DNA from: Aplectana chamaeleonis
Lineage: Eukaryota; Nematoda; Chromadorea; Rhabditida; Cosmocercidae
Assembly: GCA_029168955.1 (NCBI GenBank)
Contig: JAPDOI010000183.1
Coordinates: 653,501-717,500, forward strand
Length of the DNA: 64,000 bases
Direction of reading: 5' to 3'
Positions 22,201-31,829 of the stretch are shown piece by piece. Positions within the stretch are counted from its first letter, which is position 1. The number at the start of each line of letters is the position of its first letter. The translations under genes and the position numbers were made by a program. Below the pieces are notes generated by a model that saw only the letters and a program-made list of their open reading frames with translations, did not search any database and was not told the DNA's origin.

Positions 22201-22927
22201 TTGGAAACGTATTTTTTGAAGCTGAAGACGCTATTCGATGCAGAATTTCTTGAGGATTCCAAAAGCAATCTTCACCAATGTCTATGTACAAGAGTGAGAA
22301 AGCTATGGACTCAAAACCTATTGCTTTTAGTGAGAACGTTATTTCTTAAATAGAAGTCGGCAAGGAAATTGGGAACATTTTCTTAAATTCAAAACGTTAT
22401 TCGACGCAAAATTTCATGAAGATTCCGGAAACAACTACTTCCAGAGATCCTTCTTTGAGGGCAAAAATATTATGAACCAAAAACAGGTAGTTTTTCTCCA
22501 ATTCGCATGAAAAAATATTCCGAAAAAAATCTGACTTCAAGACAGCTCACAAAAAATTCATGAACTCGGCAGACCATTTAATTAGAACAGTGAATTATTA
22601 AAGATGGTCACCTGAAAAATTTTTTTTCTCAGAACTAGGATTTAAAAATGAAAAAATAGTTAAGAAAACGTTGCATTTTGAAGTTGCAGATGTAGAGGGA
22701 ACCTACGCCATTTCCCACTCAGGTTTTCTAAAACAAAAAATTGCAAACAGCGTCTTCAAGGTTGCTCTTATTGTGAGTTTGTTCCGTTTCAGGCTGTCGG
22801 TTGCACACACTCTCATCAAAATGACTTCTCAATCAAAAAGTGCTGTTGCAGTACGGATTTGTGCAATTCCACAGTAGAGGGTCCTTATTTTCTTCTCACT
22901 ATTATAATGTCAATACTTTTTCTATAG
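16277..22927 (+). CDS. Secreted/GPI-tailed Cys-rich protein, ET-module or three-finger type
   Basis: Three exons join in phase 0: 16277-16390, 16616-16732 and 22793-22927 (TAG). Splice sites are AAG|GTGAAA, AAATTTCAG|CAA, CAG|GTGAGT and CGTTTCAG|GCT. Exon 1 encodes a signal peptide (M-L-I-F-C-Y-L-L-I-P-L-V-T-S) then L-N-C-Y, the usual mature start in this class. Exon 2 carries V-E-C-S-N-P-A-F-C and two more cysteines. Exon 3 carries G-C, then K-K-C-C-C-S-T-D-L-C-N, the closing signature of ET-module/Ly6-like domains, and ends in a hydrophobic tail (Y-F-L-L-T-I-I-M-S-I-L-F-L) that could be a GPI-attachment signal. The product is about 121 residues, normal for the class, with ten cysteines after the signal peptide. 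The start could also be ATG 16289, which gives a cleaner signal peptide. Intron 2 is 6 kb and full of transposable elements. The ligand is unknown; the family assignment is from the cysteine pattern. Confidence 0.7.
16747..16793. repeat. Short hairpin just inside intron 2
   Basis: AGGTTCATG...CACTCTGTT pairs with AACAGAGTGCATGAACCT around a three-base loop, 14 bases after the exon 2 donor of the Cys-rich gene. It could affect splicing, but no evidence for that is visible. Confidence 0.6.
17166..17811. mobile_element. TTAA-type MITE, near-complete palindrome
   Basis: Ends AGGCAGCATACACGCTCGCA and TGCAAGCGTGTATGCTGCCT; TTAA at 17162-17165 and 17812-17815. The two halves are inverted copies over most of the length (for example GTGATAGCACTAT/ATAGTGCTATCAC). 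A second copy is at 24147-24777. Confidence 0.9.
17816..18261. mobile_element. TTAA-type MITE, adjacent to the previous one
   Basis: Begins AGGCAGGGTTCTCAAT and ends ATCGCGAACCCTGCCT, with TTAA at 18262-18265. It shares its left TTAA with the preceding element. It is the intact relative of the interrupted copy at 1-3744. Non-coding. Confidence 0.85.
18600..18845 (-). mobile_element. Two tandem tRNA-derived SINE heads
   Basis: On the minus strand, A-box-like TGGGGCAGTTGG (18814-18803) is followed by B-box-like GGTTCAGTTCTC (18772-18761). Then a second A box, TAGAGCAGTTGG (18678-18667), is followed by AGGTTCATTTCCC (18637-18625). Each head is followed by GTGGTTTTTGC. Order and spacing match RNA polymerase III promoters of tRNA-derived SINEs. 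No acceptor stem forms, so these are not tRNA genes. Confidence 0.5.
18846..19645. other. Intronic sequence without recognised content
   Basis: AT-rich intron 2 sequence of the Cys-rich gene. A TTTTTTCAG at 19398 precedes only a short open stretch with no motif. Confidence 0.35.
19650..20197. mobile_element. TTAA-type MITE
   Basis: Ends AGGCAGTGGTCGCGAT and CATCGTGACCACTGCCT; TTAA at 19646-19649 and 20198-20201. The right half matches the fragment at 4621-4932. Confidence 0.85.
20870..21170. repeat. Cluster of TGTCGTGACA-like palindromes
   Basis: Variants of TGTCGTGACA, GTCGTCACGAC and CTCGTGAC recur on both strands across 300 bp (for example near 20890, 21040 and 21125-21160). The spacing is irregular, so it is neither a simple tandem repeat nor one hairpin. 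Confidence 0.6.
21330..22450. repeat. Inverted array of ~150-170-bp degenerate repeat units
   Basis: The motif ATTCGATGCA-AATTTC-GAAGATTCC-GAAACAATCTTCACC recurs. Reverse-oriented copies start near 21352, 21522 and 21670; forward copies start near 21912, 22062, 22232 and 22397. The axis of symmetry is near 21830. A decayed copy lies near 28160-28450. Confidence 0.7.
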
Positions 22928-23817
22928 TTTGTTATAGTCCTTTGTCTCAAATCTTTCTGTGCTGTATATATGTACATTCATTGATAGCCAATGTGTTTGC
23001 AAAGTTATTCGTTTTCGAAAGTGCGGATAAGGAATGATTGAATTCATTCCGAGATACTGAGAATGTGTACTATCTGATAAAATAATTATGTATGTACCTT
23101 ACGCACGCTAGTAGAATTCGCTGAAATACCGAGCTTTGTTCAATGCATCGTACGTGCAACGAATCATATCGTATGTTTCTATATTTCTGTGCTGGTGTAT
23201 AAATCTATTAAATGACAGTGGCGAAAGAGCCCTTTGAAAACCGCGACTAATGAAGAAAATCACGGTTGAAAGTAATCGATAGTGGTGTTTGGTTTCGCTC
23301 CATATCGATTTTTGAACAGTTGCACTGGGTCGCAAGGAACTCCTTCATTACAGAGGCTGACAGGAAGTTCTACCAGACGTTAGCGTTCGAGTGACGCCTG
23401 ACGGAGGGCCACTCTCTTTTGAAGAAATTTGAGACATTCGACCTATTCGACCCAAAATTATGACTTGAATGTTCTACTCATTTGAAGATTTTTTTGATTT
23501 GCTTTCCTTTTTTTTCCTGTTTTTTCTCCATTCAAAAGCACTATTCACAATTCAAAAAAGTGTCCCTTTTTTCGGAGTGACATAAATTTCCGGTTCTATG
23601 AGGAAAGTAGGGAGGAAAGCACGACGAGAAACGGCCAGGCAGCCGGCGAAAGCTGCATGAATCAGTCAACCCATTGTACCAGCCCGCCCACATGGAAGAG
23701 TTGTTCACGCAAGCAACAATACGCGGAGAATTGAGTACTCTTTATCGAAAGGGTTACTCACGTTGGAATATTGGAACCTTATTAAAGTCTAGTTCACCAA
23801 AAAGTATACATCTACAG
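22928..23817. other. 3' flank of the Cys-rich gene; nothing else recognised
   Basis: The expected 3' UTR of the gene ending at 22927. ATAAAATAATTATG near 23078 is only a weak poly(A)-signal variant. The remainder is AT-rich with no gene. Confidence 0.3.
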
Positions 23818-23963
23818 ACGAAGCAGAAGCGCTCGGTTGAAGATCAATATGCAAGATACTCAATGCCACACGCTCGTCACCACTTGAGCGAGAGCGGTCG
23901 AATTGCAATGAGGTTGATGATTATTGATCTCCAGCCGACCGCTTATGCTTCGTCTGTAGATGT
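23818..23963. repeat. Hairpin element
   Basis: ACATCTACAGACGAAGCA at the left is exactly complementary to TGCTTCGTCTGTAGATGT at the right. The inner part is imperfectly inverted (GAAGATCAAT/ATTGATCTCC). Confidence 0.7.
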
Positions 23964-24146
23964 TCACGCCCCGATAAGCTTGACTATATTTTCAAAGTAT
24001 TTTTGATAAAAAGAAACAAAAAGAATTCACTTATCCAAAAATTTTAAAACTCAAAGGCGCTTCCGACGTCTTAGAATCTTGTGGACCAATCACATTGTAA
24101 TCGGAGTAAGAGGAAGGTCGGAAATTTAATATAATAGGGTTTTTAA

Positions 24147-24777
24147 AGGCAGCATACACGCTCGCAAACATGGTCGAGATATCAGCATAAATAGGCCTGC
24201 ACGGCCCCTACCATGTCGTGAACGACGTTTGAAGCGCTGAAAGCCATCCAGGATGACAACATTTGACCATCCCTGTCACGTACGCCCGTATTTTCACACC
24301 CCTTTGAGCAACAGAATGAAAAGTTGAACTTGAGGAAGCATGTGACAACTTAGAGTGATAGCACTATCAAAGGGGAGTGCACGATAGAAACAGCTCGATT
24401 TACTTCGATATTACCTGTCTAAACACCCCTAAACTCTCACCCGTTTTCGAGAATGCCGCTCTACTCCGGCTGGCTCTTGAAAATGGAGGATTTCATCAGT
24501 GCACAAACATGTAATATCCAGGTAAATCGAGCTGTTTCTCTCGTGCACTCCCATTTGATAGTGCTATCACTCTCAATTATCACGTGTTTTCTCAAGTTTA
24601 ACCATTCATTCTGTTACTCGAAGTGGTGTGAAAATACGGGCGTGCGAGGCATGATTGCTCAAATATTGTCCTCCTGGAAGATTTTTAGCGCATGAACGTC
24701 GTTGACGACATGGTAGGGGCCGTGCGGGCCTATTTATGCTGATATCTCGACCATGTTTGCGAGCGTGTATGCTGCCT
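24147..24777. mobile_element. TTAA-type MITE, second palindromic copy
   Basis: Close relative of 17166-17811 with ends AGGCAGCATACACGCTCGCA and GCGAGCGTGTATGCTGCCT. Left TTAA at 24143-24146; the right TTAA has mutated to TTGA. Confidence 0.85.
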
Positions 24778-24873
24778 TTGAGACAGTTTTTCCGAAAGTG
24801 TAGGGTCCTATGGGGCTTTTCGGTATTATCCTTTAGGTCGTGTGCTTAACTGCGTAAAGACATTGAGATTTAA

Positions 24874-25331
24874 AGGCATCGTACGCGCAGAAAACCGTAT
24901 ATCATTTTTTCATGTTTTTGTGTAGCTTGGCTTCTCTAGTGAGCGAAAATGTCGAAGGGGCCCATGAAAAACCTTTATTTGTAAAGAAAAGTCAATCGGA
25001 ACACATTGTAAATACGAATTTGAATTTCGTGCCAAAATCCTTTTTGAGGTTTTCTGCTTCTGGAGGCCTCGTCACTGTCATTTTCGGAGTTTTCCTGCTT
25101 AAGGAGTTCGTGCCGTAACTAGTTTTCATGTTGTCTTACGGTCGCACCAACATTCTAGGAAAAAGTGCTAGATGACTGGTGAGAATTGGTGGCGGATCTT
25201 CATATTTGACGCCTTCCAACCTCATTGCCCAACGTTTTTGACGCGCCAAAGTTTACCAGTGTGGTGTACAGGGCTCAATCATGAAATTGAGCCTGAAAAA
25301 TGAAAACTGATTTCCAGCGCGAACGATGCCT
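24874..25331. mobile_element. TTAA-type MITE, variant termini
   Basis: Ends AGGCATCGTACGCGC and GCGCGAACGATGCCT; TTAA at 24870-24873 and 25332-25335. The interior is unlike the other subfamilies. Confidence 0.8.
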
Positions 25332-25733
25332 TTAAACTACGGTTTTTATCGTGCACACTGGCTATTCTATTCATTCTGACTATTCTGAGTTTCAAACTAG
25401 TTGGCTTATTGAGTAACTCAATTGATACTCGTAAACGTGGCTCGTGCATTCTTTTGGAGTCATGTGGAAAATTCTGGTATGATTTCAGGTATTCGAATGA
25501 CTTCACGGCTATTGGTTTTAGACCATTTTTATCGAGCTCAGAAGTCTTTGAGATTTTACGAAGCACAAACCATGCGGATAAGGAGGTTGACGTTAGTCAA
25601 GGTGGTTCTGTTATTCATTGATCTAGTGTGTATGCGCGTGGACATGCTCTATAGACCGCTCTCGTGTACAGCTCCGGAGGCTGTGATCAGTCGTTCCCTC
25701 CATTTTCTCTCCGCGAAAACCTTTACGTATGGG

Positions 25734-25864
25734 GTCGTTTATACCTATGCCGCCGAGCGACGCAGCAAACTGCAATACTATAATATCGATCGTGCCGCGC
25801 CGAGTGATCAATATTACAGAGATGCACTATGCCGTGCCGCTCGGTGACCGAAGTATAAACGACG
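25734..25864. repeat. Hairpin element
   Basis: GGTCGTTTATACCTATGCCG...CGAGCGAC is mirrored imperfectly by GTGCCGCTCGG...GTATAAACGAC. Confidence 0.5.
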
Positions 25865-26733
25865 CCTTGGGCGACGTTCGGAATTCATTCGCTGCGCGAC
25901 GAGGTGTTATAGTCTGCCTATTGATCAAGCGGCATCGCGTCGCGTCGTCGCTGGGTGTTTACAGTGAAGAGGCGTCATACATTCGAAATGATGCGCCTTT
26001 CGCCTACGTGAGACGTCCATCGCGAAACCTTTTAAACAACGCGACGCTATAGACTTCGCGTCAAGGCAAACTCGTTTCTGTTTTTTAGTGATTTTTTCAT
26101 TAACACAACCAAATCCAACAATTAAAGCAGAAAGATACGCATATGCAGGATTCCTTGCACACAATCGAACACGAACATTTTTTGGTATTGCTGCAAAAAA
26201 TTACCACTGCTTGTTTACGAAAAATCGCGTACGTACGCAATTGCGCGTATTCGCAATGCGTTTGCGCGGCGTTCCATCTGCGCCACGCGATTATCGCATC
26301 GCACTGGCATGGGCCATCGCCTCGCCTCGCGAAAACTCTGAACGCAGCCTAAACGCGCCAGCAAGAGTCGAGTGACTGCAGATTGTTATTGGCATCGTCT
26401 ACAATTTTATGGCTGGCACTTTCATGCTCCCTATCTTAAGCGCGATTAAAGGCATCACGTAAGTTCGAGAATGCTATCCATTTCATGGCACGACTAGATG
26501 GCCTGGAGCTGTTAGTATTGAGAAGTGGCGAAAATATCCGATAAACCTCAATTGAAATGAAGAATCAACGCGCTACATTGTTTGAACAGGTCACAGTTCT
26601 TTCCCATTACAGATAAGCCAAGCATCAAATCAGTTCATTGTCTTTTGAAAGAATTATGACATCCACAAGAATACTAGTGAGCCACATGTTCACTAATAAT
26701 CCCCTAGGTTCGAGAAATATGTAGACTTCTTCT
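25865..26733. other. No gene seen; solitary TTAA-element end
   Basis: TTAAAGGCATCACGTAAGTT at about 26446 looks like the left end of a TTAA element without a partner end. The remainder is unassigned. Confidence 0.35.
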
Positions 26734-27564
26734 TTACTTTCCATGAGTCTTGCTGCTAACAATAAGAGAAGTCAGCGGAACGTTGCCGCCATCTTTGCAT
26801 CCATGGTATACGCACACCTTTTTTCCTTCTCTAAGCTCGCAATAACCAGTGCAGCGTAATAGTCGCCAATGAGCCGCCAAATAATGCTCGCCGCGAAATA
26901 GCTGTGAAATAACCAAAAAATAGCCGCTAAGTAATTCCCGCCGCAAAATAGCCGCAAAATAATGCTTGCCGCGAAATAGCCGAGGAACAATGCCCTCTAT
27001 ACGGCGCATTCCAGAGGTATGATTCAGATGTCAGCATCTCCTTCTGTTGAAATACCCAAGCCTGAGGTTCTTAGATCTCGTTGAGCTTCTGAAGGCCACG
27101 CCAAACCGCTGGCAGCACCAGATGGTGGCTCGGCGATCCGGCGACGGTTGCGGGTTGGTTAATTTTGGTTGCTTCTCGTTATTTACCGCTTACATCTCGG
27201 CTATTTCTCGTCTACCTCTTGTCCGTTTCGTGAAAAGCCTTGAAATTGCCGTTAAGTAGCAGGATAACAGGAGTCGCTGCTAAGCCTGGTAAGCTATTTC
27301 TCGGTTATTTCGCGGCTAAAACTCTCAGGGTATATGGTTCACCAAAGTGCACAACACAGAGCACCCCAAGACACCTTCCAATCAGACATTTATCCCAGTT
27401 TTAGTTAAAAAAATCTTTACCTGGGCACTGCATGAAGTAATGCACAAGGCTCTCGCAGCTTTCTCAAGAATAGGAGTGTCCATGCGTGCACACGTTGTCA
27501 TGTAGACGCTAAAAACTTCTCCTGTGATCGCGAAGAATATGCAGAGCATAGCTAAGAGGCGCAT
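26734..27564 (-). CDS. ASABF-type antimicrobial peptide gene, two exons, altered
   Basis: Exon 1 (27564-27421) begins six bases after a TTTTCAG acceptor at 27577-27571, suited to spliced-leader trans-splicing. It encodes a signal peptide (M-R-L-L-A-M-L-C-I-F-F-A), then T-C-A-R-M-D and L-C-I-T-S-C-S-A-Q, the N-terminal half of nematode ASABF peptides, and ends at CAG|GTAAAG in phase 0. Exon 2 contains R-C-T-G-Y-C, K-K-V-C-V-Y-H-G-C and G-G-N-V-P-L, ending TAA at 26734. The normal acceptor before the C-T-G-Y-C block is missing. The nearest in-frame acceptor, TTATTTCACAG at 26912-26902, lies inside a repeat and would add about 15 foreign residues. One cysteine of the conserved C-V-C is Tyr, leaving an odd number. 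The family call is strong; the gene may be a diverged paralogue or a pseudogene. Exon 2 limits are inferred. Confidence 0.7.
26862..27315. repeat. CCGCGAAATAG-rich inverted element in the peptide-gene intron
   Basis: Repeated GCCGCGAAATAGC motifs at 26885-26990 are mirrored by GCTATTTCTCGG/TTATTTCGCGGC at 27190-27315. It fills most of the intron of the ASABF-type gene and abuts its second exon at about 26862. Confidence 0.55.
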
Positions 27565-27570
27565 CGTTCA

Positions 27571-28485
27571 CTGAAAACATATGAGTTTACTGATGTTGGT
27601 GAGAGCAGAAAGATGGAGAAAATACTAGGTTCGCTTTGAGACCTAAGAGACAGCGCGCTTCACGGCTAATCGTTGCAGTGGGTGACAGGGTTGTGCGTAA
27701 CTAAATTCTGTAATTTCGTAAACCATACATCGTAATTTTTCAAATTCCTCGTAATTCGTAACGGAGAATGAGTTTTAAGCCCACACATAGTCCAAAACTC
27801 ATTCGATAAAGGGAACACGTTAGCAATCAGTGAAGAGGTGTTTCTATCTCGAAAGAGGTTGGGTTTCAAAAATGACACTTATGAGCTACTTGAATGAATA
27901 GTCAGTACCTATACGTGGGATATTAGCGACTTCATTAGACAAAATGGTAACCCTAAGCTTAATCAAAGTACTTGTGCCACATTTTCCCCAACTTTTGAAT
28001 ACGAAAACATGGAGAATCATCGCTTTACCAAACACAGTTCAATAAAAGCCAAGACGGCAACACTGTGATGGAAACTGCGTTGCTCCCCATAAAAAAAGTT
28101 TGTTGGGGTTGCAAGTTCCCCACCCCTAAATCTATAATTTGAAAAAAATTAACAATTCCCTAATCTTCTTCTTTTTTGCAATAAGAAGTTTCTTGAACTG
28201 TTGAACTCTTAGTTCGAAGAACATTTGAAAATCTTTTTGAAAAAGTAGGTAACCTTGCAGTCATTTTTTTAAGGGTTTCAAACCTAATTCGGAAATCACC
28301 ACTTTTCCTCTCGTGGCCTCTGGAGATAGGCATCTCCCGGAGGTTATTTTGGAGGTCCCCGTAACATTCTTTGTCGAAAAAGTCTTCAGGCTGGAAAAAC
28401 ATTTTCATGATTCTTCAGCGGATTTCAATTCACGAAATACCTGTTTTTTTTCTCTACCTTTTAAACCACTGAAGATGGATGCGCG
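27571..28485. other. Upstream region of peptide gene; decayed 170-bp repeat
   Basis: Putative promoter and upstream side of the minus-strand peptide gene. From about 28160 to 28450 it resembles the repeat units at 21330-22450 (TTTTTGAAAAAG, ACGAAATACCTG blocks). No gene seen. Confidence 0.35.
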
Positions 28486-29226
28486 CTCTGGCAAACTGGG
28501 GCGTCGACAACAGGTTGATCCGCCCACCATGAGTCACCGCTGGCCAACGCGCCGATATTCAGCAGGGCCGTGGCCGCGAGTTATGATCTGGTCGATTTCG
28601 AGCTGTAGCACAGCAATTACGGCGCCGAGTTATGATCTCGTCGATATTGAGCTGTTGCACAGATAACGCTCTAGATACAAGGGACGTATACGACGCATTT
28701 TTCAGGCATGCTGTGAATGATGTAAGCGCAGCCGGTTCAATTACCCAAGTTTGAGGTAAATTGGCCCCGCCCAGCATCTGGAGGTCCTGCCTATTCGGTG
28801 GTGACTCCAGTGGAGGCTGGGCGTGCCGGTGTGCGGACCGCGACGCGTGCCGGTGTGCGGACCGCGACTCGTGCCGGTGTGCGGACCGCCACGCGTTTCG
28901 TAAACCCGACCGCGACGCGTGCCGGTGTGCCGACCACGACGCGTGCTGGTGTGCCGACCGCGGCGCGTGCTGGTGTGCCGACCGCGACGCGTGTCGGTAA
29001 AAAATAGTACCTCAGCTAGATGAAACGGTCCTATAGGATGTGAACTGCTGCTAAATAGGCCGCTAAACGCGACACATCGAGTTGTCAACAGCCCGACAAC
29101 AGGCGGACGTCGCTGGGCAACGGGCAGGTCTTAGGCTGACAATACGCGCGATTTGACTTGTCAACAGTGAGCGGTTTATGAGATGACAACTTATCAACCT
29201 GATGTCGCCGCCCCAGTTTGCCTGAG
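28486..29226. mobile_element. MITE with CTCWGGCAAACTGGGG ends, copy 1
   Basis: The left end CTCTGGCAAACTGGGGCGTC is mirrored by GCCCCAGTTTGCCTGAG at 29210-29226. Subterminal CAACAGGTTGAT/ATCAACCTGATGTCG also match. The interior carries the minisatellite at 28821-29005. No transposase. Confidence 0.8.
28821..29005. repeat. 24-bp GC-rich minisatellite
   Basis: About seven units of 24 bp built on GCGTGCCGGTGTGCGGACCG plus CGAC. Because 24 is a multiple of 3, open frames across it encode an eight-residue repeat (A-G-V-R-T-A-T-R), which is not evidence of a gene. Confidence 0.85.
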
Positions 29227-29954
29227 TGGGAAAGTTGTTTTTGGGTTCTCCTCGAAATTTTGTGTACATTGGGTTCCAACCCTTGTTTGCTCCATGAGTC
29301 AGCCAGGTCTTTACATCCGAGTCCCATATTTACTGTCTATATGGGAATGGAATTGCTGTCCGCAAGTGCAGACGACCACTTTTGCAGTTTGCAGAGAGCT
29401 TGAAGATGATAGTCTTGCTGAGGCGAACATCAATCGTGTCAGGACCTCGTGGTCCCAACAGAATTCTGTTTGCCCTGCGTGTTGCAGCAGCGGTTGACCG
29501 CAACTGCGGACCGTAAATTAGAGAATATAGCTTCACCAAAAATCTGCGTCTCTCGTGTCCCTCAATTGGCGAGAGCATTCCAAGTAAGTAAATAACTGTG
29601 AAGCTCTTGCCAGCTCATTGTAAGTTTGGGCCCGTCAGTGTTAGAAGCGCAGCGGTCGGTAATATCGGAATCTCGTTGTCAACAATTATATTGCGCCATG
29701 ACCGACCCTATAGCTGACTACGCCCGGCTGGGTATGTCAGGCTAAGTTAATTGAAATTTCAAAGAACAATCAATTATCGGGAGTGTGAGAAAGTGTTACA
29801 TTTATCTTTAGACCGCAAGTTTGCATTGTTCCTTCAACCGCGTTTGAACATTTTGTTACGATTTACTACGATTCGTTACGATTTTGGGCCGAAATTTCGT
29901 AAATCGTGAAAAAAAATGCCAAAAATGCCCGTAATTCGTAAATCGTGATTCGTA
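29227..29954. other. Unassigned sequence between two MITEs
   Basis: An open minus-strand frame at 29330-29578 (82 codons) is not recognisable and has no splice partner. The rest is non-coding. Confidence 0.3.
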
Positions 29955-30595
29955 CTCTGGCAATCTGGGGCGTCGACAACAGGTTGATCCGCCCACCATG
30001 AGTCACCGCTGGCCAACGCACAGATGTTCGGCGGGGCCGTGGCCGCGAGTTATGATCTGATCGATGTCGAGCTGTTGCACAGCTAACGCTCTAGATACAA
30101 GGAAAGTATACTACGCATTTTTCAGGCATTCTGTGAATGATGAAAACGCAGCCGGTTCAATTACCCAAAATTGCGGTACGTTGGCCCCGCCAAGCATCTG
30201 GAAGTCCTGCCTATCCGGTGGTGACCCCAGTGGAGGCTGGGCGATGGAGCGGCGACGTGTGTCGGAGTGCCAACCGCGACGCCTGTCGTAGCGGCGACCG
30301 CGACGCGTGTCGGAGTACCGACCGCGACGCGTGTTGGAGTGCCGACCGCGACGCGTGTCGATAAAAAGTAGTACCTAAGCTAGATGAAACAGTCCTGTAG
30401 GATGTGCACTGCTGCCAAATAGGCCGCCAAACGCGCCACATCGAGTTGTCATCAGCCCGACAACAGGCGGACGTCGCTGGGCAACGGGCTGGTCCCAGGC
30501 TGACAATACGCGCGATTTGACTTGTCAACAGGGAGCGGTTCATGAGATGACAACTTATCTTATCAACCTGTTGTCGACGCCCCAGTTTGCCTGAG
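29955..30595. mobile_element. MITE with CTCWGGCAAACTGGGG ends, copy 2
   Basis: Ends CTCTGGCAATCTGGGGCGTC and GACGCCCCAGTTTGCCTGAG, flanked by TA at 29953-29954 and 30596-30597. It contains about four or five 24-bp minisatellite units at 30249-30362, with unit sequences that differ from copy 1. Confidence 0.85.
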
Positions 30596-30597
30596 TA

Positions 30598-31477
30598 AGT
30601 ACGTAAAGCCGTGGTGGGTGACATCTGTGGACACGCGGTTTGCCGGCAACTGATTCGACTGAAGCAGGCTTTCCGACATGGTCCGTGCGTGCGTAAATGT
30701 GTATCACTCCACATAGAGATGGTTTTGCCTTCTTAGGAATGACAGGTTTCTACTTCCAAGTTCTAGATATCTAGGAAAGCCTAACTGTATGGAAAAAAAT
30801 TAAATAAAACTATATTGCTGCCTGCACGCATGGAGTCTAACCGTCTTGTGGCCACAAAAAGTAGCAGCTCATGATTTTTTCAATGAAAAATTAATGCTGC
30901 ACAAGCATAACACTCTTCTGGAAAGGAACTTTTCACATTTGTTATTAGTTCGGAGTAAAGGTTCCGATTTCATTGAAAAAATATTATCCCTTGAACATTC
31001 GTTGAGGCGCCGGTATCGATGGTACCCGAATGCTTTAACATTGCGAAGAATTGCATGAAAGTTTTCCTCGCCAAGCAAAACTTTGCTACCCCTCACGCCC
31101 ATTGAAAACCGAGGAAAACCTATTTAGCTGCCCACTCTGAAATCCTCTACTAATAAAGAACCGAAAAAGAAGGAGGAGCGTAGGCTGCACTGGAACTCGT
31201 CCGAAACTTAGCGTCGACCTGCAGTTTCGTTTGAAAAAATGTAGGCGCGGACGAGTTTTGGCATGTAAAAAATAAAAGTCCTTTAAATTTTATGTACATT
31301 GGCATTGGGGCGCGCCAATGAACTGTACAGACGATTTTTACATTGTGTTGTACGTAATGTACGTACCACTTCTCGAATTCGACGGCCGAGCTCAAAAATT
31401 CTCATTTTTTGCTTTCCTCTCGTAATAACACTTTGCATGCATATTCTCCAACTAACGCTGGCAATTATTTTTTGCAG
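30598..31477. other. Left flank of the satellite; no confident gene
   Basis: A plus-strand open stretch near 30600-30730 contains C-G-H-A-V-C and P-C-V-R-K-C, faintly RING-like, but lacks the full cysteine/histidine set and any splice support. Confidence 0.25.
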
Positions 31478-31543
31478 TTTCTCTCCTATGTTTCTCTGGG
31501 ATTTTTTGTCTGGTCGCTGGTTAAATTCTGCACTATTTTTCTG
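31478..31543 (+). CDS. Candidate 22-codon transmembrane exon
   Basis: A strong acceptor (ATTATTTTTTGCAG) at 31464-31477 and a donor (CTG|GTGAGA) at 31543/31544 bound 66 bases, open in phase 0. They encode a hydrophobic stretch (F-L-S-Y-V-S-L-G-F-F-V-W-S-L-V-K) that could be a membrane segment. No neighbouring exons were identified, so this may be a chance match. Confidence 0.25.
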
Positions 31544-31829
31544 GTGAGAAGGAATTTGAATATTGGTTCGATGTGTCGAATATTGGTTCCGCGATTGACG
31601 AGTGAGCTATACTTTTCATTAAATTTCTCTAATCAGCCTTTTTAATTTTTTTCGTTACAATAGTCTGAGCTAACCTCTTTTCTAGACAGGTAGAGTTCAA
31701 CACTGGAAGTAGTTGATCACAGGATGGTTTCTTCGATCAGAGTTTTGACCAACAGTAAGATCGACCCACACCCGAAGTCTTCCTTCCTTGCCGAGTTTTG
31801 GTTTCAAATGGTTTTTACCCGAATTGCAG

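Noticed and set aside
25572..25700. Possible first exon with a signal anchor (R-R-L-T-L-V-K-V-V-L-L-F-I), like a type II membrane enzyme
   Set aside because: No donor site or downstream exon; the frame runs into the hairpin element at 25734.
28741..29088. Thr-Gly-Arg-repeat protein
   Set aside because: It is the 24-bp minisatellite inside a MITE, open in several frames because the unit length is divisible by 3.
30600..30730. RING-finger-like stretch (C-G-H-A-V-C, P-C-V-R-K-C)
   Set aside because: Incomplete zinc-ligand set and no splice signals; the other frames are equally open.
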